Shown: piece by piece, positions 8,091 to 16,419 of the stretch
Position numbering within the stretch: the first letter of the stretch is position 1
How the letters are laid out: each line of letters opens with the position of its first letter
NCBI RefSeq assembly: GCF_002953935.1
Contig: NZ_CP026514.1
Location: 1,860,001-1,924,000 of the forward strand
DNA from: Arthrobacter sp. PGP41
GTDB taxonomy: Bacteria > Actinomycetota > Actinomycetes > Actinomycetales > Micrococcaceae
DNA length: 64,000 bases
Reading direction: 5' to 3'
Position numbers and translations under genes: made by a program
The notes under the pieces: generated by a model
Database searches by the model: none
Told to the model about the DNA's origin: nothing
Seen by the model: the letters and a program-made list of their open reading frames with translations, nothing else

Positions 8091-9797
8091 TTACTGACCC
8101 TCGCGGTTGGCCAATACGTTCTCCGGTCCACTGGGGACGATCGGGAGAATGATTCGCGAGGGACGTTTGCGGTCGTGGTAGAGCCGCTGCTGTGCGACGC
8201 GGATGGAAGTGCCCTCAGTCACGGGTTCCCCGGTGTTGAGGTTGCGGTCCCAGCGGGGGAAATTGCTGGAAGTCACCTGCACGCGCAGGCAGTGGCCCGC
8301 CTTTATAACGATGGAGGTCGACCACAGGTCGACATCGACCTCGTCGACACGCTCCGATTCGGTATGCACACGTGTTATCCCGTCGGTGATATTGCGCGAT
8401 ATGCCAGCCGCGTCGACCTCGCACAGCCGCACTACCCAGTCGGTGGAGGGACCGTCCGTGGAGGCGAAGATGGTTGCGCGCACGCGTCCGGTGATCTCGA
8501 GGTCAGCCTCAAGCGGATCGGTGGTGAAAACCAGAACGTCGTCACGGGCCTCCACGACGCGCTGGTCGAAAGGGCCTGCGGGGAAGTCGGAGGCCATTTG
8601 GATGCTTCCACCTCGGGTGATGACGGGGTCAGCCGGGTCGTAGGTGAAGCCCGACCCGGCCTCGTCAAGCTCGGGCACTGACCATGTCAGAGTCTTGTCC
8701 TCGTTGAGATACAGCGCCGTGTCTTTGGCCCGTGCGAGCGGCCAGTCCTCTTCGGACCTCCACTGGTTCGTACCCATAACGAAGATCAGGACACCGGGTT
8801 CGTGTGCGTGGGTGGCGGGCATGTCCTTTAGCCAGTGGTCGTACCACTCTCGCTCGATATCAGTGACCGTCTGTCCGCCCGGGGTCTGGGCGGAAAGGCC
8901 GAAGTTGATTTCACCGACCTGGCCTCCATTCCAAGGCGATGAGAGGCTGCCATGGTGCCAGGGCCCGATTACGAGGCGAGCGGTACGGCCGCGTGCCCGC
9001 AGGCCGACGTAGTTGTCGATGTCTCCTTGCAGAAAGAGGTCGTACCAGCCCGCGAACCCCAAGGTGGGAACGTCTATATCGTCGTACTTGCTTGAGACGC
9101 GTGTGTCCTCCATGGTTGTGGGATCCGCCAAGGCTCGGGTGACCCCGAGGTCCGGCTGACCTGTCGCCGCCAGCGCCGCAGGGGCACCTGCCGGTAGCTG
9201 CCAATACGTGCGGGTGGCGAGAGCGTCAAGGTCGGTGAACGTCGTCCCCAACTGCCTCATCATTGCGTCGGCCTCGAGCCCGGCCTTCGGGATCTGGCCC
9301 AAGGCGGTAAACAGTCCCCAGAAAAGGTTGTTTCCGAACTCGATCGCCCCGCCTCGGAACAGTAAGCCGTTGTCCGGGTCGGCGAAAGTTGTGGCAGGGA
9401 CGATGGTCGCCAGATGTGGGGGACGGGCAATCGCGGCGCTCCACTGGGTGCTGCCGAGATAGCTGGGGCCAAACATGCCCACCCTGCCGTTGCTGCCCGG
9501 TAGAGAAGCCGCCCATTCAACGGTGTCGTAGCCATCCTCGCGTTCGTGTTGCAAGGGATGCCACTCGCCGTCGGAAGTGAAGCGACCCCTGGAGTCCTGC
9601 GTGACCACCATGTAGCCAGCTCGCACCAACGTCCTGACGTCGAGCTGGCCGGTCTCCATCAAATTCTTGTCGTAAGGGTGGCGGGCAAGAAGAACAGGGA
9701 AAGGACCTTCTCCCTCAGGGCGGAAAACGTTTGCTCGCAAAATGGTGCCGTCGCGCATCGTGGCGGGAACGTCAAGTTGAAGGGTGATTTCATGCAT
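8091..9797 (-). CDS. CocE/NonD family alpha/beta hydrolase
   Basis: The 568-residue protein belongs to the S15/cocaine-esterase group. The catalytic triad is visible: Ser112 in GPSYLGS, Asp253 in GWYD and His282 in PWHH, with the Asp-His spacing (29) close to that of cocaine esterase. The N-terminal VPATMRDGTIL and RHPYDK and a C-terminal jelly-roll region follow the family pattern. AGAAGGA precedes ATG 9797. No signal peptide is seen, so it should act in the cytoplasm on an ester or amide. It is the last gene of the ABC-transporter operon, suggesting that the imported compound, or a product of it, is an ester. Confidence 0.9.
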   Translation of the reverse strand: MHEITLQLDVPATMRDGTILRANVFRPEGEGPFPVLLARHPYDKNLMETGQLDVRTLVRAGYMVVTQDSRGRFTSDGEWHPLQHEREDGYDTVEWAASLPGSNGRVGMFGPSYLGSTQWSAAIARPPHLATIVPATTFADPDNGLLFRGGAIEFGNNLFWGLFTALGQIPKAGLEADAMMRQLGTTFTDLDALATRTYWQLPAGAPAALAATGQPDLGVTRALADPTTMEDTRVSSKYDDIDVPTLGFAGWYDLFLQGDIDNYVGLRARGRTARLVIGPWHHGSLSSPWNGGQVGEINFGLSAQTPGGQTVTDIEREWYDHWLKDMPATHAHEPGVLIFVMGTNQWRSEEDWPLARAKDTALYLNEDKTLTWSVPELDEAGSGFTYDPADPVITRGGSIQMASDFPAGPFDQRVVEARDDVLVFTTDPLEADLEITGRVRATIFASTDGPSTDWVVRLCEVDAAGISRNITDGITRVHTESERVDEVDVDLWSTSIVIKAGHCLRVQVTSSNFPRWDRNLNTGEPVTEGTSIRVAQQRLYHDRKRPSRIILPIVPSGPENVLANREGQ

Positions 9798-9938
9798 GTG
9801 CTTGTCCTTCTGAAGTCGACCGCATCCACTACGATCCCGTTTCGGGGTCGTGGGCGGCTAGCTTATGAATGGTCGAAGCGATACCGCGACATCTTCGTTG
9901 GCAATGACGGCCCGCTGTAGTACTAGGAGTAGGTTTCC

Positions 9939-10703
9939 TCAGCGAGAGATGAATCCGCCGTCGATGACGAGCTCGCTACCGGTGATGAACTTTGCCTCGT
10001 CCGAGGCAAGGTAGAGCATGCCGTACGCGATGTCGGAGGCCTCCCCGGCGTGGGGCGGCAAAGGAACAGTTCCGGGGTTGGCCAGCGTTTCCCTGGTGAA
10101 CCCGTAACCACGGGTCAGGCCGGTATCGATCGGACCCGGATGCACCGAGTTTACCCGGATGCTGTCCTTTGCGAACCACTGGGCAGCGTGCTTTGTCAGG
10201 GACCGGACCGCACCCTTCGAGGCGGAATATGCCGCGCCCCCGCCGTCCCCGGCGCCACCACCGATAATCCCGGCGATCGACGAGACGTTCACAATGGAAC
10301 CGTGGCCGGCGGCCTGCATGGTGGGGATTACACTCTTCATCCCGAGCCAGGGTCCGGTGGCGTTGATGGCCATGACCTTGTTCCAGTCCTCCAGCCCGGC
10401 GTCGAGAATACCATTTGGCAGGGCAATGCCAGCATTGTTGATCAGGATGTCGATCGTGCCCCACTCCAGCAGGACGTCATCAACCACACGATTCCAATCC
10501 TCAACGGAAGAGACGTCGTGAGTGCGGGCGATTGCCTCGCCACCATCAGCCGTAACTTCATCGACCGCCTGCTGCAGTGCCTCCGCGGAGATGTCCGTAG
10601 CCAGTACCCGGGCCCCTTCGGCCACGAAGAGCTTGAGGGCGGAGAGCCCCAGTCCGCTGGCTGCACCCGTAATGATGGCGACCTTGCCGGCCAATCGTGA
10701 CAT
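9939..10703 (-). CDS. SDR family oxidoreductase
   Basis: This 254-residue classical SDR has TGAASGLG, NNAG, Ser in VSSIAGIIGG, and AYSASKG as the Tyr/Lys pair, ending GSELVIDGG. It is closely similar to the 1639-2400 protein, including an extra Gly-rich loop between the catalytic Ser and Tyr. ATG 10703 is preferred to ATG 10709 because AAGGA then lies 8 bases away instead of 2, and because MSRLAGKVAIITG matches the paralog. It lies between the permease and the CocE hydrolase genes in one operon, so it probably oxidises or reduces the transported compound. Confidence 0.9.
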   Translation of the reverse strand: MSRLAGKVAIITGAASGLGLSALKLFVAEGARVLATDISAEALQQAVDEVTADGGEAIARTHDVSSVEDWNRVVDDVLLEWGTIDILINNAGIALPNGILDAGLEDWNKVMAINATGPWLGMKSVIPTMQAAGHGSIVNVSSIAGIIGGGAGDGGGAAYSASKGAVRSLTKHAAQWFAKDSIRVNSVHPGPIDTGLTRGYGFTRETLANPGTVPLPPHAGEASDIAYGMLYLASDEAKFITGSELVIDGGFISR

Positions 10704-10761
10704 ATTCATATTCCTTCTCTGATAGGGGATTCTTCAGCAAAGCTGCCGTTGTCGCGGCAGG

Positions 10762-11778
10762 TCAGGCTTCTCCTGAGCGTTTCCGTGACCGGGTGTAGGC
10801 GTCGAGGGATACGGCGGCGAGTACGATCACGCCGAGGGCGACCTCTTGTGTTGCTTGCGGGAATGCGAGGATGTCGAAGACGTTGTTGATGGTTCCGAAG
10901 ATCAGGATGCCGACGAGGGTTCGCCACATGGCGCCTTCTCCGCCGAGCAGTGAAGTTCCGCCGATGATGACGATGGCGATCGAGTTGAGTGTGACTCCGA
11001 CGGCTACGCCTGGCTGTCCGACGCCGATGACCGATCCTAGGACGATGCCGGCGAGTGCGGCGAGCATGGCTGTCAGCACGTAGGTACTTGCGCGCAGTGA
11101 GGTTACGGGGAGTCCGGCCAGCCGTGCGGCTTCGTTGTTGCCGCCGATTGCGTAGATTCCCCGGCCGTAGACGGTTTTGGAAAGTGCGAACCATCCTGCC
11201 GCGACGAGGACCGCAAGAAGCCAGACGGAGAGCGGGGCTCCGAGGAAGTCTTCATCGGAAAGGAAGTCGTAGCCGCCCGTTGCCATGGAAACCGGTTTGG
11301 AGTTTGTGTACAGCAGGGTCAGGCCGCTGAACAAAGACGCGGTGGCGAGAGTTGCGATAAACGCGTTCACTTTCGCTTTTGTGATGAGGAGGGCGTTGAT
11401 CAGGCCGAGGAGGAATCCGATCGCCAGCGTGATGAGTATGGCCGGCCCCGCAGGCATCATGTGGGACAGCGTTGCGTAGGACACCCCGCCGATAGCCAGG
11501 ACGGCGGCCACCGAAAGGTCAAAGCCTCCTGCGATGATGATGAACGTCATCCCTACCGCGATAATGCCGACGGGCGCGTTCTGGGTCAGGATGTTGACCA
11601 GGTTTCCCGGGTTGAGGAACCGGGGATTGAGGATGACCGCTGTGATGACGAGGATGATGAGCACCCAGACCATCCCGAGACTTGCTGCTCTCTCTCGCAG
11701 GTTGAGGCTTTTGCCTGCTGTCACAGCAGGAATAACGGTTCCTTCCGGGGTGGTGTCCCGGTCGATGGTGGCGCTCAT
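10762..11778 (-). CDS. ABC transporter permease (ribose/branched-chain type)
   Basis: This is a 338-residue integral membrane protein with about eight to ten hydrophobic segments. After a 30-residue cytoplasmic tail, WVLIILVITAVILN begins the first helix. IAVGMTFIIIAGGFDLSV is the hallmark of the BPD_transp_2 (RbsC/XylH) permeases. The start overlaps the ATPase stop by 4 bases, indicating translational coupling. It forms the membrane channel for the two lipoprotein receptors encoded upstream. Family knowledge suggests sugars or small polar ligands; the operon content suggests something else may be carried. Confidence 0.93.
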   Translation of the reverse strand: MSATIDRDTTPEGTVIPAVTAGKSLNLRERAASLGMVWVLIILVITAVILNPRFLNPGNLVNILTQNAPVGIIAVGMTFIIIAGGFDLSVAAVLAIGGVSYATLSHMMPAGPAILITLAIGFLLGLINALLITKAKVNAFIATLATASLFSGLTLLYTNSKPVSMATGGYDFLSDEDFLGAPLSVWLLAVLVAAGWFALSKTVYGRGIYAIGGNNEAARLAGLPVTSLRASTYVLTAMLAALAGIVLGSVIGVGQPGVAVGVTLNSIAIVIIGGTSLLGGEGAMWRTLVGILIFGTINNVFDILAFPQATQEVALGVIVLAAVSLDAYTRSRKRSGEA

Positions 11779-13343
11779 GCGTGCTCCTTCAATCCAAACG
11801 CTGCTTGCAGTACGTCTTCCATGGCGATCTGCTGATCGCCGGTCCGCTCAAGGAGCCCCATGCTGTGGCCCTTGGCAATTACGAGCACCCGGTCGGACAC
11901 CGCCAACACTTCTTCAAGCTCGGACGAGACCATGATCACGGCAACGCCCTCGGCCGCCATCAGGCGTAACGTCTCCAGGAGTTCGCCCTTGGCGCCGACG
12001 TCGATGCCGCGTGTTGGCTCGTCGGCGAGGAGCACTCGGGGTCGGTCGTACAACCACCGTGCCATCAGCAACTTCTGCTGATTGCCGCCGGAGAACCTGT
12101 CGCTGCGTTCACCTAATCGGGCTACGGGGAAGTTCAGCCTGGAGGCTGCGTCGGCGACCATGGCACGGAGTTTCTTACGGACAATCACGCCCCCGGTTGA
12201 GGCGGAGCCAAGGTTGGAGAGGGCGATGTTGTCCGCCGCGCTGCGGAGCAGGACGAGCCCTTCTCCCTTGCGGTCCTCAGGGATTAGACCGATTCCGAGT
12301 TTGCGCGCGGCCCGCACAGTCCGCGGCCAGGCAGGCTCTGCGCCCGCCAGGCGGATGGTGCCCCGTGCAGTGGGTTCCGCGCCAGCGATCGCCCTAAGTA
12401 ACGTCGAACGGCCAGAACCTACCAAACCGGCGATGCCAAGTATTTCCCCGGGCCTCACGTCCAGGTCGATATTTTCAATGGCTCCCGGAACGGTGAGCCC
12501 AACCACCTCAAGAATCGGGGCAACGCCGGGCTCGATAGGTCCGGCGTGTATTTCCACCGGCTTGTCCAGGAGCACGCGGCTAAGCGTCTGGTCACCCCGC
12601 TGGTCACCGAGCATCGCACGCACGAGTTCAGCCCGGGATTTCTCCCCGCGCCTGCTCGTGGTGATGGCCCGGCCGTTCCTGAAGACCGTTATCCAGTCGG
12701 CAAGGCGTTCGATCTCGTCGAAGTTGTGGCTCACGATCACGATGGTGACACCGCGCTTGCGTAACCCTTCGATCGCCTTGTAGAGCGCCTCCCGCTCCTC
12801 GACGGCGAGCGAGGCGCTCGGCTCATCAAAGAGGATGACGCGCGGATCGATGACCAGGGACCGCATGATCTCGAGCAGCTGCTGCTCTGCGACCGAGAGG
12901 GTGCCTACGGGAACGCCCGCAGGTATGACCCTGACGTCCAGCTCGGTACACAGCTGGACGTAGCGGCGACGCATTTCGCGGCTGGAGAGAACTCCTAACC
13001 GGGACAGGACGGACCCAAGAAATACATTCGCTGCTGCATCCAGATGCGGGATGATCGTCAGTTCCTGATAGATGGCTGAGACGCCGCTCCGGCGTGCAGC
13101 GCGAAGGTTTCCCGGTTCAAGCGGTTCACCGAAGACTTCGACAACACCTCCGTCAAAGTCGACGCGACCGGCGATCGCACCCAGGGCTGTGGACTTTCCC
13201 GCTCCGTTCTCGCCGATCAGTGCATGTACTGTTCCTTCGTGGATCTCAACGTCCACGTCGATCAATGCGCGGGTGGCACCGTAGGTCTTCGATACCGCTT
13301 TAAGCGCGACGGCGATAGCCGGGTCCGATTGCGAAGGCTCCAT
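11775..13343 (-). CDS. ABC transporter ATP-binding protein, two fused NBDs (RbsA/MglA type)
   Basis: The protein has 522 residues with two nucleotide-binding domains. The first has Walker A GENGAGKST (residues 44-52), a degenerate signature near LSVAEQQ and Walker B VILFDEPSAS. The second has the altered P-loop GLVGSGRST, signature FSGGNQQK and Walker B VLLADEPTRGID. A non-canonical second P-loop is normal for RbsA-type ATPases. It is coupled to the permease gene by an ATGA overlap and separated from the receptor gene by an 81-bp spacer with a strong hairpin. Confidence 0.95.
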   Translation of the reverse strand: MEPSQSDPAIAVALKAVSKTYGATRALIDVDVEIHEGTVHALIGENGAGKSTALGAIAGRVDFDGGVVEVFGEPLEPGNLRAARRSGVSAIYQELTIIPHLDAAANVFLGSVLSRLGVLSSREMRRRYVQLCTELDVRVIPAGVPVGTLSVAEQQLLEIMRSLVIDPRVILFDEPSASLAVEEREALYKAIEGLRKRGVTIVIVSHNFDEIERLADWITVFRNGRAITTSRRGEKSRAELVRAMLGDQRGDQTLSRVLLDKPVEIHAGPIEPGVAPILEVVGLTVPGAIENIDLDVRPGEILGIAGLVGSGRSTLLRAIAGAEPTARGTIRLAGAEPAWPRTVRAARKLGIGLIPEDRKGEGLVLLRSAADNIALSNLGSASTGGVIVRKKLRAMVADAASRLNFPVARLGERSDRFSGGNQQKLLMARWLYDRPRVLLADEPTRGIDVGAKGELLETLRLMAAEGVAVIMVSSELEEVLAVSDRVLVIAKGHSMGLLERTGDQQIAMEDVLQAAFGLKEHA

Positions 13344-13365
13344 TGCCGGGTCTACTTTCTGTACT

Positions 13366-13403
13366 GGGCTGGGGCGGCGTTCGAGGGAACGTCGCCCCAG
13401 CCC
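13366..13403 (-). terminator. Intergenic hairpin between receptor and ATPase genes
   Basis: GGGCTGGGGCGGCGTTC pairs with GAACGTCGCCCCAGCCC around a GAGG loop, a 17-bp stem with one mismatch, 22 bases after the receptor stop. There is no T run. Such structures after receptor genes usually stabilise the upstream mRNA and cut read-through, giving more receptor than ATPase/permease. Confidence 0.7.
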
Positions 13404-13424
13404 AAGGTTGGGCGACCTGCGGTG

Positions 13425-14522
13425 TTAGCGCAGCTCGGCGGGCAGTTCTGAGATCGTTTCCTTCGTGACCACAAAAGGATTCTTTGCAGTGCCAATGACC
13501 GAGTCATCCACAAAACGGGGGCCGGCATCCCCTCGTTGCGCGGCCGCGATGGAGCTGAGGTTTGCCTTCATCTGGTTATAAGGAAAGAGCATCGTGGAGA
13601 GCTGGACGTTGCCGGCTTCTAATTGTTCGATCTGGAACTTGCCGAAACCGACGTCCGCAACATGGATCTTTTCGGAAAGACCGGCGTCTTTTGCGGCCTG
13701 GATGACGCCTTGGGTTAGGTCGGGCGCGGACGCAGACAGGATGAGGGTAGTGTCAGGATGGCCCTGCAGGTATGTCTGGGTCTTGTTGTACGCGTCAGTC
13801 GTGGTCCAGTCGGTGTAGATCGTGTCAATTGAATAGTCGGTGTTGTCCTGCGCAAGCTTTGCCATTGCGGCTTCTGTAACGCGCGTCTGAGTGTTGACCG
13901 CCGGGCCAAGTACGGCCACCACCTTCTGCTTACCCGGGTTAGCCTTTGCTGCGGCCGCCAACCAGCCGTCGACGTAGTCGCGGGTGGTGTTGCTGCCCAC
14001 GAAGTTCAAGGTGCCCGGGACCCAGACCTCGTCAACTGACTTACCGCTCTGATCTGTGCCGTCGTCGCAGAGGGGCGATCCTGAAATCGACGTGAGGATA
14101 TTAGCCTTTGCGAAATCCTCGGTGAGGAGCTTGCAGGACATCACGCCGTCGAGGGCCATAACTACCGCGGCGTCGAAGTTTCCGGACGTCATCGCTGTCT
14201 GCATTTGGTTGAGCTGCTTGTTCGGGTCATATCCTGCGTCAAATAAGGTCATGTCCATACCAAGTTCATTCGCAGTTTCCTTCGCCGCCCGCTCCTGCTC
14301 CAACCCGAACTCATTGGCGACTCCCGGGATAAAAACAGCGACCTTGAGGCCCTGGCCGGTCTTCAGGTTCACTTTCGTGTCGTTGCCGACATCGATTGCG
14401 ACCGTGCCGGCTGGACCCTGATTGCCCGGGTCGCCGCTGCTGTTTCCCGCGCAACCGGCCAAGGCGAGCAGTACCGCTGTGGATCCCGCGGCCAGCATGG
14501 CCCGCGACTTTGGTGTACGCAT
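13425..14522 (-). CDS. Substrate-binding lipoprotein of ABC transporter
   Basis: This 365-residue type I periplasmic-binding-protein-like receptor has a lipoprotein signal: MRTPKSR, a hydrophobic stretch and lipobox LALAGC with Cys24. It should be anchored outside the cell membrane. The mature domain begins LKVAVFIPGVANEFG and has AAVVMALDG and VVAVLGPAVNTQTR, the ribose-receptor-like pattern. It is a close paralog of the 14649-15734 protein upstream. Two tandem receptors for one ATPase/permease pair suggest two related ligands. Identity of ligand is unknown. Confidence 0.92.
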   Translation of the reverse strand: MRTPKSRAMLAAGSTAVLLALAGCAGNSSGDPGNQGPAGTVAIDVGNDTKVNLKTGQGLKVAVFIPGVANEFGLEQERAAKETANELGMDMTLFDAGYDPNKQLNQMQTAMTSGNFDAAVVMALDGVMSCKLLTEDFAKANILTSISGSPLCDDGTDQSGKSVDEVWVPGTLNFVGSNTTRDYVDGWLAAAAKANPGKQKVVAVLGPAVNTQTRVTEAAMAKLAQDNTDYSIDTIYTDWTTTDAYNKTQTYLQGHPDTTLILSASAPDLTQGVIQAAKDAGLSEKIHVADVGFGKFQIEQLEAGNVQLSTMLFPYNQMKANLSSIAAAQRGDAGPRFVDDSVIGTAKNPFVVTKETISELPAELR

Positions 14523-14648
14523 AATTCTCCTGATTGCTTGTTCCGGCGCCGTAGGCGGCCGGGATATATGTGATGCCGCGGGCTTCTTTGCTTCGCGATC
14601 GTGGCGTGGTCCGCCGACTCTGCTTAGGGGAGTGGCAGCTACCCGGGG

Positions 14649-15734
14649 CTAGCGCAGTTCGGGGGGAAGTTCGGAGATTGAGTCCTTCGTGATGGTGAAA
14701 GGACTCTTCGCCGTGCCAATGACCGAGTCATCCACAAAACGAGGGCCGGCATCCCCGCGTTGAGCCGCCGCGATGGTCTCGAGAGATACCTTTATCCCGT
14801 TGTATGGGAAGAACAGGGTTGAGAACTGGATGTTCCCCGCCTCGATCTGTTCGATCGAAAACCCGCCGAAACCCTGGTCTACGATGTGGATCTTGCCGAG
14901 AAGGCCCGCGTCGTCTACGGCTTCGACGATGCCCCGAGAGATGTCCGGCGTGTACATGGACAGGATGAGGGTGGTGTCCGGATGGCCCTGGAGGTAAGTC
15001 TGGGTCTCGTTGAACGTGCCTGTCGTGGTGTAGTCGGTGTAGAGCTTGTCGACCGTATAGTCAGGGTTGTCCTTCGCGAATTTCGCGAGGGCAACTTCAA
15101 TGACTCGCGTTTGGGCGGCGACAGCGGGACCAAGGACAGCAACAACCTTCTGCTTGCCGGGGTTCGCCTCGGCCGCGGCGGCAAACCAGCCATCGATGTA
15201 GGCGCGGGTGTTGTTGCTGCCGACGAAGTTCATGGTGCCGGGCGCCCATACCTCTTCAACCGATGCTCCGGTCTGATTAATGCCGTACTCGCACAGCGGC
15301 GTGACGTTGTTCACCACCAGGATGTTGGCCTTGGGGTAATCCTCGGTGATGGTCTTGCACACCACCGTGCCGTCGAGCGCCTGCACCACGGCGGCGTCGT
15401 AATCCCCGGATGCCAGCGCCGTCTGCATCTGGTTTAGCTGTTGACTCGGGTCGTAACTCCCGTCGAACAAGGTCATCTCCATGCCGAGCTCCTTGGCCGT
15501 CTCCTTCGCGGCGAGCTCCTGCGCCTGCCCGTACGCATTTGCTACGCCCGGGATGAATACGGCGACCTTGAGGTTGGGGCTGGCCTTCAGATTGACCGTC
15601 ATGTCGTTGCCGACATCGATCGCAACAGTGGCAGCGGGGCCTTGGCTGCTTGCGCTTTCAGCGCAACCAGCCAGAGCCAGCAGCACCGCCGTGGATCCAG
15701 CAGCCAACATAATTCGCGACTTCGTTGTTCGCAT
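14649..15734 (-). CDS. Substrate-binding lipoprotein of ABC transporter, paralog
   Basis: The first gene of the operon encodes 361 residues with the same signal and lipobox (LALAGC, Cys24) as its neighbour, LKVAVFIPGVANAYG at the start of the mature domain, and a nearly identical C-terminus (GPRFVDDSVIGTAKSPF). The ligand-facing middle differs more between the two (for example KANILVVNNVTPLCEYG here). This fits duplication followed by divergence in binding specificity. The spacer of 126 bases to the second receptor shows no terminator. Confidence 0.92.
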   Translation of the reverse strand: MRTTKSRIMLAAGSTAVLLALAGCAESASSQGPAATVAIDVGNDMTVNLKASPNLKVAVFIPGVANAYGQAQELAAKETAKELGMEMTLFDGSYDPSQQLNQMQTALASGDYDAAVVQALDGTVVCKTITEDYPKANILVVNNVTPLCEYGINQTGASVEEVWAPGTMNFVGSNNTRAYIDGWFAAAAEANPGKQKVVAVLGPAVAAQTRVIEVALAKFAKDNPDYTVDKLYTDYTTTGTFNETQTYLQGHPDTTLILSMYTPDISRGIVEAVDDAGLLGKIHIVDQGFGGFSIEQIEAGNIQFSTLFFPYNGIKVSLETIAAAQRGDAGPRFVDDSVIGTAKSPFTITKDSISELPPELR

Positions 15735-15924
15735 CTTTGCTCCTCGCGTTTCTTTCGCATGCTGTGAAGCGTGCGTCCCCTGGCCTCCCGTTTATCCGGC
15801 TGGCGCCGTTGACGACCGGAATACGGGGTGGCCCGCCAGCTTCTTTGCTCGGCGATCTTGGTGGGTGCTATGCCGACGGTACTTGTGTCATAGCTCACCC
15901 GTCAAGAGAAAACTTGCGCTATTT

Positions 15925-15963
15925 GTGAATCACTATCGTAATGCGCGATATGGAACGATTCAC
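15925..15963. promoter_or_regulatory. Nested dyads in ABC operon promoter region
   Basis: The 316-bp gap between the receptor gene (15734) and the small gene at 16051 holds no gene. It carries an outer inverted repeat GTGAATC (15925-15931) / GATTCAC (15957-15963) and an inner one TATCG (15934-15938) / CGATA (15946-15950). The symmetric AT-rich block lies about 190 bp before the first receptor gene and is a candidate operator. The cognate regulator is unknown; IclR at 39272 is one possibility. Confidence 0.45.
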
Positions 15964-16050
15964 CTAGTCATCGTCAATAATCGCCAGTCATGCGTGCTCG
16001 TGGGCTTGCTCCTTGCTGGTGGACCCCAGGCAGGCTAACCGGGTAGAACG

Positions 16051-16278
16051 TCACCTTCCGCCGTTGGCGGTCTCCCAGTTGTAGGTCATCCAGACCTCGA
16101 ATCCCTCGACTTTGCTGATCAATTGACGCTGGTTCACACCATCCGCCCCCAGCCAAAGGATCCTGTCGTCGGCCGTGACGGCGTCAACCATCCCTGTCCG
16201 GACAAACCGGCCATACTGTCTTATTTGTACGGATTCTCCAATAAGGGGAAGCCACTCATCTTGCTTGTGGAATGTCAT
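16051..16278 (-). CDS. Small hypothetical protein
   Basis: The frame encodes 75 residues beginning MTFHKQDEWLPLIGESVQI and containing IRQYGRFVRTGMVDAVTADDRILWL, which reads like a small beta-barrel with an SH3-like alternation of strands. It has no signal peptide or membrane helix and no recognised family. Codon choice is like that of the neighbours. It lies 141 bp behind the MFS gene on the same strand, beyond a strong hairpin, so it may be poorly read from the MFS promoter. Confidence 0.55.
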   Translation of the reverse strand: MTFHKQDEWLPLIGESVQIRQYGRFVRTGMVDAVTADDRILWLGADGVNQRQLISKVEGFEVWMTYNWETANGGR

Positions 16279-16314
16279 AGTTGTGTCCGTTGAATAGTGG
16301 TTTTCGGCTTGTGG

Positions 16315-16362
16315 GGCCGGTGAGCAACCCGCTGTTTTGAGTCCGCGACTTGCTCACCGGCC
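16315..16362 (-). terminator. Hairpin between MFS gene and small gene
   Basis: A perfect 13-bp inverted repeat, GGCCGGTGAGCAA (16315-16327) and TTGCTCACCGGCC (16350-16362), lies 58 bases after the MFS stop codon in the direction of transcription. It has a 22-base loop and no T tract. It probably ends the MFS transcript or protects its 3' end. Confidence 0.65.
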
Positions 16363-16419
16363 TTCGGCGAGAATGGCTCGCCGCCCGGAGGAGGCCTCCA
16401 GGATCAGCTTTAGGTCCTC

